Shown here: positions 40,496 to 44,647 of the stretch, in pieces | How positions within the stretch are numbered: position 1 is the stretch's first letter | Layout of the letters: each line of letters begins with the position of its first letter | Source of the DNA: a virus | Virus record (IMG/VR): IMGVR_UViG_3300009159_000112 | Coordinates: 1 to 44,647 of that record | Direction: 5' to 3' (one strand) | DNA: 44,647 nt | Position numbers and translations under genes: made by a program | The notes under the pieces: model-generated | Database searches by the model: none | The model's input: only the letters and a program-made list of their open reading frames with translations | Told to the model about the DNA's origin: nothing

Positions 40496-40938
40496 TTTCC
40501 TATAAATGAAACTACTTGATTTGCAGAAGATGCAATAACATAAAGTATATTTGTATTATTAACTGGTACAGTTATAGTTTCACCACCACTTAATTCAAAA
40601 CCACTTCCTGTGGTTACTCCACTTGCCCCTAAATACAAAATTCCTGTATTAGTATTTGAAGCTTTTATAATTACTCCTTGCTTTAAAGTATTTGATGTTA
40701 GTTGAGTTGCTACTGTACCTATTGTAGCTTGCCCACTTACAATAGTTGTTTGAACTGCTTGATCAGATGATATAACGACAGGAATACTACTAGCAGAAGT
40801 TTTTTGCCCTCTACTTCCTTCATATGTAGTTAATCCATAGCCACCATCTGTATTAGCTAAAACAGCAATATTTCCAGCTAACGATGTATCTGAAATTACC
40901 ACACTTACATCAGATTGTCCTAAACTTAAGTCACCCAT
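40492..40938 (-). CDS. Virion structural protein (Ser/Thr/Val-rich)
   Basis: The protein has 148 residues after a strong AAAGGAG. ASSIPVVISSDQAVQTTIV is a motif seen in many phage tail and fibre proteins. A Gly/Ser/Thr-rich region follows, and the C-terminus is hydrophobic and beta-like (ILYVIASSANQVVSFIGN). It has very few charged residues. An adaptor, collar or fibre protein is likely; the exact part of the particle is unknown. Confidence 0.65.
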   Translation of the reverse strand: MGDLSLGQSDVSVVISDTSLAGNIAVLANTDGGYGLTTYEGSRGQKTSASSIPVVISSDQAVQTTIVSGQATIGTVATQLTSNTLKQGVIIKASNTNTGILYLGASGVTTGSGFELSGGETITVPVNNTNILYVIASSANQVVSFIGN

Positions 40939-40993
40939 ATTATCTCCTTTATTAAATATTTATTTAAGTTATGATATTTTGATGATTGAAAAA

Positions 40994-40999
40994 TAAATA
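40994..40999 (+). promoter_or_regulatory. T4-late-like TAAATA box, tagged gene at 41004
   Basis: TAAATA is followed by CAAT and the ATG at 41004, with no Shine-Dalgarno. This is the same 4-nt spacing as at 29664 and 30627. Confidence 0.45.
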
Positions 41000-41003
41000 C
41001 AAT

Positions 41004-41570
41004 ATGAAAAGTTTTAATGAATACAAATTTGAAGACCTAAAAACATTTTTAGAAAACGCTCAAGAATTTTCAGAAATAAAAATTTTAGATTTTTCTAATA
41101 TCTGTTTAGATTATTTTAAAAACAATACGGTCAATGAATCTGCACAAAATACAAGATATAGTGTAGAGATTAATTACAGAACCACCAAAGATGAATCATT
41201 GTCAAACTATGCCAAAATTGTACTTGGTTATGTAAGTGCAGCACTAAAAAGAGCAGATTTTCATGTAAAAATGGTTTTTTCTGAAAAACCTTTAAGAGTA
41301 TTGGTAAGTGCAAGAAATTGGGATGACGGTGGATGGGCTGGAATTGTTAGCTTTAATGAAAAACTTAAAATGTTTGTTATTAGCAAAGGATATTACAACA
41401 AAGATAAAAAAACAGTTCATGTTACAAAAAGTGAAAAATATGAAGGTGAAGAAAATGCAGCAGGAATTGCTTCAGAACTTAAAAAAGTGATAACTAATTT
41501 AAAACACGAACCAGATAAAAGTAAAGAAAAATTAAAAGGAATTAACTTAAAGAGAGGCCCAAAAACTTGA
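41004..41570 (+). CDS. Protein with targeting-like N-terminus
   Basis: The protein has 188 residues from ATG 41004; a TTG at 40986 lies before the TAAATA box and is excluded if that box is the promoter. It starts MKSFNEYKFEDLKTFLENAQ, a looser version of the cargo signature. Around residues 45-50 it has VNESAQ, a possible protease site. A C-terminal domain (about 50-188) has mixed beta and helix (RYSVEINYRTTKD, ADFHVKMVFSEKPLRVLVSA, ISKGYYNKDKKTVHVTKS) and a basic end. It overlaps the Nudix gene by 4 bp. Confidence 0.6.
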   Translation: MKSFNEYKFEDLKTFLENAQEFSEIKILDFSNICLDYFKNNTVNESAQNTRYSVEINYRTTKDESLSNYAKIVLGYVSAALKRADFHVKMVFSEKPLRVLVSARNWDDGGWAGIVSFNEKLKMFVISKGYYNKDKKTVHVTKSEKYEGEENAAGIASELKKVITNLKHEPDKSKEKLKGINLKRGPKT

Positions 41571-41974
41571 GAAAAGCAGCTGGTATTTTATTTACAGACG
41601 GAGTTAACTTTTTAATTTTAAAAGATGCAAAAGGAATTTGGAGTATTCCTGGTGGTAAAAAAGAAAATGACGAATCACCTTGGGAAAATGCACATAGAGA
41701 AACTTTTGAAGAAACTAAGTTTAATGCTGATAAAAAAAAGTGTATCGGTAAATTTCCCGATTTAAATAATGATAAAAACTTTACTACATTTATATGTTTA
41801 ATTGATAAAGTTTTCGATTGTGAAATAAGCGATGAACATGTAAAGTATAAATGGGTTAAACTTGATAATTGCAAAGATTATAATTTACACAATAGATTAA
41901 AAAATAAACTTCCCTTTTACAGGAAGTTTATAAATAGTTTTATTAATATTAAAAATCACAATTTTAATCATTAA
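41567..41974 (+). CDS. Nudix hydrolase with TTG start
   Basis: The protein has 135 residues. The start is TTG 41567, overlapping the TGA of the upstream gene, and MRKAAGILFTDGVNFLIL is the normal Nudix N-terminus, so the start is well supported. The Nudix box runs from G30 to F52 as G-x5-E-x7-R-E-x-x-E-E-x-K; the usual Gly near its end is Lys here. It would hydrolyse nucleotide diphosphate-linked substrates such as oxidised nucleotides, caps or sugars. The C-terminal part is short and basic. Confidence 0.85.
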   Translation: MRKAAGILFTDGVNFLILKDAKGIWSIPGGKKENDESPWENAHRETFEETKFNADKKKCIGKFPDLNNDKNFTTFICLIDKVFDCEISDEHVKYKWVKLDNCKDYNLHNRLKNKLPFYRKFINSFINIKNHNFNH

Positions 41975-42458
41975 TTAATTCGATACTTCCAATAGGATCT
42001 TCAACCAAAAGAATATTTTTATTTTCTTCTTTTTCCCCAATATTTAAATTTTCATTTTTACTATTAGGAATACTTACAACTTGAACATGTTCTACTGTTC
42101 CTTTGTCTGTAATTATTGCTGGTTGATCTAATAAAAGCTTATTATTCATATTATCTCCTTCTTTATTTATACTTTCATTTGCAATTTTTAAAACATCTTC
42201 TTCAGATTGAATGACTTCAATTAGCTTCAAAGTATTAGTTTTAACCATAGATAAAAAGAACGAATCACCTCTAAATTTCCCCTTTGGAGGGATAATTTTC
42301 TGATTGCCCAATGTTGCCTTTGGCAACATCAGATCAGCATTTATGTTGTTTTCAAAAACATATATTCCAGATCCTTTGAAAGCGTTTTCTTTTTGCTGCT
42401 TATTTAAAAGCATTTTGTCTGTTTTGCTCAATTTTTGAATTTTTGGTCTTCTGTTCAT
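41964..42458 (-). CDS. Phage structural-type protein with an internal start site
   Basis: The protein has 164 residues. The N-terminal domain (about 25-85) has GSGIYVFENNINADLMLPKA, KIIPPKGKFRGDSFFLSMVK and NTLKLIEVIQ, a pattern that occurs in small phage virion proteins. Inside the gene at 42149, GGAG sits 5 nt before an in-frame ATG (MNNKLLLDQP), so a second 62-residue product could be made. The C-terminal part is acidic and beta-like. The start is divergent from the helix-turn-helix gene with TATTATATCAT before it. Confidence 0.55.
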   Translation of the reverse strand: MNRRPKIQKLSKTDKMLLNKQQKENAFKGSGIYVFENNINADLMLPKATLGNQKIIPPKGKFRGDSFFLSMVKTNTLKLIEVIQSEEDVLKIANESINKEGDNMNNKLLLDQPAIITDKGTVEHVQVVSIPNSKNENLNIGEKEENKNILLVEDPIGSIELIND

Positions 42459-42490
42459 ATGATATAATAGATACTATTGGAGAATAATTT

Positions 42491-42865
42491 ATGAAAAACT
42501 GGTATGATATTTTCCCCAAGGGAACTAAAGAAGGCGAAATAGAAGAAAAAATTTTCAAATCTCTAACCAGAGATAAGAAATGGAAATTTAGATCGGTGAC
42601 AGGAATGTCCAAAGAATTAAAAATAAAAGAAGTCGTAGTTGAAAAAATTATTTTAAAATATGCTAAACTAGGATTACTTGTTCAAAACCCTCAAAATGAC
42701 TTGCAATGGGGATATTGGGAAACTTGTGATATTAAGAAAAAGAAAAATTTCAGTCTTGTAGAATATGACTACAAAATGAGACTTAAAAACACAATTGTAG
42801 AACATTTAGACGATGAAGATGACGAGGATGATGATGAAGAAAATAATTGGGAAGATATAGATTAA
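42491..42865 (+). CDS. Winged-helix-like protein with acidic tail
   Basis: The protein has 124 residues, with GGAG 9 nt before the ATG. MKNWYDIFPKGTKEGEIEEK is followed by FKSLTRDKKWKFRSVTGMSK and ELKIKEVVVEKIILKYAKLG, which look like the helices of a winged helix-turn-helix. A strand-like end (LVQNPQNDLQWGYWETC) would be the wing. The last 20 residues are almost all Asp and Glu. It may be a transcriptional regulator or DNA-binding virion protein. Confidence 0.55.
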   Translation: MKNWYDIFPKGTKEGEIEEKIFKSLTRDKKWKFRSVTGMSKELKIKEVVVEKIILKYAKLGLLVQNPQNDLQWGYWETCDIKKKKNFSLVEYDYKMRLKNTIVEHLDDEDDEDDDEENNWEDID

Positions 42866-42868
42866 ATA

Positions 42869-42898
42869 AAAAATCCCTACTTTAAAGCAGGGATTTTT
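42869..42898. terminator. Bidirectional terminator hairpin
   Basis: A 10-bp stem (AAAAATCCCT with AGGGATTTTT) and a 10-nt loop lie between convergent genes. It has A-rich and T-rich flanks and could act in both directions. Confidence 0.85.
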
Positions 42899-42923
42899 CA
42901 AATAAATTTAAAATAAATTTTAA

Positions 42924-43172
42924 TTAAGCTTCGGTAGAATTAAAGTTTTTGTAACTTACCTTGCCTATTTCAGAATCAACACTAGCCTGAGTCTTATCCT
43001 TCATATTGTATGCTGCTGTTGCAGAATATGGTGGGAAATAGTTACTTGGATATTGACTTCTTACATAACCAGTAGGATATGCCCAAGATTTTGTTCCTGC
43101 TCTTTTTGTAGCATTTTCTTTGAAGTTATCTTCATTGTAATTTTCTTTAACCCAATCATTAAAATTTAACAT
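42924..43172 (-). CDS. Tagged small protein, paralog of neighbours
   Basis: The protein has 82 residues. MLNFNDWVKENYNEDNFKEN is a clear targeting-like start. Residues about 22-55 have KSWAYPTGYVRSQYPSNYFP, which parallels LLYPCGYAGLCLLPPAYF in the repeat protein at 39875. It lies 4 bp after the similarly tagged gene upstream (43177-43419). A packaged head protein is inferred. Confidence 0.65.
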   Translation of the reverse strand: MLNFNDWVKENYNEDNFKENATKRAGTKSWAYPTGYVRSQYPSNYFPPYSATAAYNMKDKTQASVDSEIGKVSYKNFNSTEA

Positions 43173-43176
43173 TATT

Positions 43177-43419
43177 TTATCCTTTTCTGTGCCTTTTGTG
43201 TTTTTTGTGTTTTTTATGTCCTGTGCTCTTACAATTTCCCTGATTCATTTTTGCTAAAATATCAGGATTATGTGCTGCTAAAGCCAAAGGTGGATATTCT
43301 ATATCCAATTGCTTAGTATTAGCTGGATAAGTGCATTTGCCATAATTTCGCATATGTTCTTCTGAAACTGTTGGCAAATTAAGATTTTCTTGTTTTGCCC
43401 AATCTGAAAAATTTAGCAT
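43177..43419 (-). CDS. Tagged small protein with Lys/His-rich tail
   Basis: The protein has 80 residues after GAGGGT. MLNFSDWAKQENLNLPTVSE is a targeting-like start close to that of the next gene. The middle has CTYPANTKQLDIEYPPLALA, related to the YP-x-x-Y...P segment of its paralogs. The last 14 residues, HKKHKKHKRHRKG with a preceding Gly, are strongly basic and suitable for DNA binding. A packaged DNA-condensing protein is inferred. Confidence 0.65.
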   Translation of the reverse strand: MLNFSDWAKQENLNLPTVSEEHMRNYGKCTYPANTKQLDIEYPPLALAAHNPDILAKMNQGNCKSTGHKKHKKHKRHRKG

Positions 43420-43458
43420 TTACCCTCTATTAAAACAGAACAACAATTTAATATATGT

Positions 43459-44001
43459 ATGCAAGAAAAAACAATTTTAACTCCTGAAATATTAGAATTG
43501 GAAAATTTAAGTAAATTTTCAAAACATCTATGTCCTGTTTGCGAAACATGGCACAATAACAATTTAAAAAAATGTATATTTTGTACAAACCACAAATTAA
43601 AGTCAAAAAACACTCTAGTAGTTTCGTTTAAACCACTTTTATTAAATTCTAAAAAAGACAAGGAATCATTAATTATAAATATGTCATTACTGCCTAATGA
43701 ATTCAAAAATATTTTCTTCAACCCCTATAGCTTAAATTTTCTAATAAAATTAACAAGAGAAAATGAAATCAACAAAGCCCATCAATACTTTGATATATTT
43801 CTTGAAAAAATTTATAAAATTTTTAACATTAGAAAAATTAAAGTATTTGACTTTAAAAAAAAATATTTAAATGCATTTGATTTATACTCAGAAAAAAGAA
43901 AAAGACCTTTTAGCAAAAGAATATTAATGCCAATGTTTAATTGCAATGTAAATAGAAGAAAATTAATAAATTTAACTGTGTTTAATTTTTTAAAAACTTA
44001 A
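43459..44001 (+). CDS. Zinc-finger-type protein of unknown function
   Basis: The protein has 180 residues. The N-terminal part has CPVC and, 14 residues later, CIFC, a likely zinc ribbon. The rest is Lys/Phe/Asn-rich with a central basic helix (FDFKKKYLNAFDLYSEKRKR) and a basic C-terminus. No ribosome site is present; TTAATATATGT precedes the ATG. It could be a transcription factor or nucleic-acid-binding protein; no family is recognised. Confidence 0.55.
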   Translation: MQEKTILTPEILELENLSKFSKHLCPVCETWHNNNLKKCIFCTNHKLKSKNTLVVSFKPLLLNSKKDKESLIINMSLLPNEFKNIFFNPYSLNFLIKLTRENEINKAHQYFDIFLEKIYKIFNIRKIKVFDFKKKYLNAFDLYSEKRKRPFSKRILMPMFNCNVNRRKLINLTVFNFLKT

Positions 44002-44046
44002 AAATGGTTATAATAAATTAACAGTTTCTTTTAAGGAGTATCTAAA

Positions 44047-44337
44047 ATGGCTATTGTTTGTAAGACTGGCAGTACTGCAACCTCAAATCGTTCCCCTGTA
44101 ACATTTAAGGTTAGCAAAAAAATAGTTAAGGGCAAGACATATTACGAAGCAACCGCTTTGTTAAATGGCTTTGCAGCCACTAAACTAAGACGAATTGGTA
44201 GTGATTGCACCTTGTTTGCTACAACTCAAGCAATTGTTTCAGCTTGTAATGCTAGGGCAAATGAATATAATCGCTCTGCTGATATTATTTTGCCAAAAGA
44301 AAAAGTTGTTTCAAAAACTAAAAAAGTTAAGTCCTAA
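44047..44337 (+). CDS. Small basic protein
   Basis: The protein has 96 residues after AAGGAG. It is Thr/Ser/Ala-rich with Lys patches (VSKKIVKGKTYYEATALLNG) and ends KVVSKTKKVKS. AT content is lower than in neighbours, which often marks highly expressed genes here. A virion or DNA-associated protein is possible. Its end overlaps the convergent gene by 11 bases. Confidence 0.55.
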   Translation: MAIVCKTGSTATSNRSPVTFKVSKKIVKGKTYYEATALLNGFAATKLRRIGSDCTLFATTQAIVSACNARANEYNRSADIILPKEKVVSKTKKVKS

Positions 44338-44647
44338 TTTTTAATTTTTTAGTAGAGGAATGTTTACTCAAGCATTCCTCTACTTTATTTAAAACATCAT
44401 CCCATTCATCTAACTTTGTTTGTCTAAATATTTTTAAATTGTTTTCATACCACTTACTTTTATTTTTTAAACCCCATCTCCAATCAGATTTTTTAGACAA
44501 CAACAACCAAGTTTCAATTCCCATACTTAATGCTAAATGAGCCATCATAGTATCAACAGTTATAACCAAACTTATTTTTTTCTCTAAAATTATCTTAGCT
44601 GTAGACTCAACATCTTTCATGTGATTGCCAATATTAATTAATCCATC
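44327..44647 (-). CDS. Glycosyltransferase C-terminal part (truncated by window)
   Basis: The frame stays open to base 44647; 107 codons are seen, including the stop, and the N-terminus lies outside. An ATG at 44620 is internal. The sequence ISLVITVDTMMAHLALSMGI, then WLLLSKKSDWRWG, matches the C-terminal motif of TPR-linked or GT9-like glycosyltransferases (IVSVDT-x-x-AHLAG-x-x-G, then DWRW). It is the second clear enzyme of this class in the window. The end lies over the next hairpin. Confidence 0.75.
   Translation of the reverse strand, partial: DGLINIGNHMKDVESTAKIILEKKISLVITVDTMMAHLALSMGIETWLLLSKKSDWRWGLKNKSKWYENNLKIFRQTKLDEWDDVLNKVEECLSKHSSTKKLKIRT
44351..44384. terminator. Strong hairpin at convergent gene ends
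   Basis: A 12-bp perfect stem (AGTAGAGGAATG with CATTCCTCTACT) with a 10-nt loop lies inside the 3' coding part of the glycosyltransferase. It follows the convergent gene by 14 bp and so may terminate it. Confidence 0.75.

Overview
This window looks like part of the genome of a large, very AT-rich tailed bacteriophage with a T4-type (myovirus-like) head-assembly system. The standard code is used: TAA, TAG and TGA all end genes. The phage call rests on a recognisable head set: large terminase (15.7-17.5 kb), a portal interrupted by a mini-intein (18.5-21.0 kb), a gp21-type prohead protease (25.8-26.4 kb), a coiled-coil scaffold (26.4-27.3 kb), a gp23-like major capsid protein (27.4-28.8 kb) and neck-like proteins (34.2-34.7 and 38.7-39.6 kb). 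Host and exact relatives cannot be read from the sequence. The organisation is unusual for this phage type: genes switch strand every one to five genes, divergent starts often lie 14-70 bp apart, and convergent ends commonly overlap by a few bases or share a bidirectional hairpin.

Layout. 0-5.9 kb: the 3' end of a strongly repetitive, probably beta-structured protein, sugar-transfer-like enzymes and a structural protein. 5.9-8.5 kb: an operon with a ParM/StbA-like actin ATPase followed by a small protein made of two DUF5659-like copies. 8.5-11 kb: a DnaG-like primase and a Cas4/RecB-type Fe-S nuclease, divergently transcribed. 11-15.6 kb: an almost pure Asp/Glu protein, a thermolysin-like metalloprotease, structural proteins and a ferritin-like protein. 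15.7-28.8 kb: the packaging and head block. 28.8-30.7 kb: an accessory island with host-type sigma70 promoters, a zinc ribbon, an HExxH protein, an acyl carrier protein and a diverged LAGLIDADG endonuclease. 30.7-44.6 kb: structural, neck and virion proteins, a Nudix hydrolase and small proteins, ending in a truncated glycosyltransferase.

The observation I find most interesting is dispersed. At least nine small proteins on both strands begin with a short N-terminal signature of the type M-x-x-F-x-x-[WYF]-[LVAF]-x-x-x-E. It resembles the capsid-targeting sequence of T4 internal proteins, which the gp21 protease removes. A gp21-type protease is encoded here, and the capsid protein itself starts with a similar stretch (SKFLNES). 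The tagged set includes an HExxH metalloprotease-like protein, a protein of six exact-length 26-residue basic repeats and a protein with a Lys/His-rich tail. This suggests a large cargo set loaded into the head, perhaps for DNA condensation or injection into the host. A second dispersed signal is a T4-late-like TAAATA element exactly 4 nt before several ATGs that lack Shine-Dalgarno sequences, which suggests leaderless late mRNAs. All functional statements come from reading the sequence and knowledge of the families; no database search was run.
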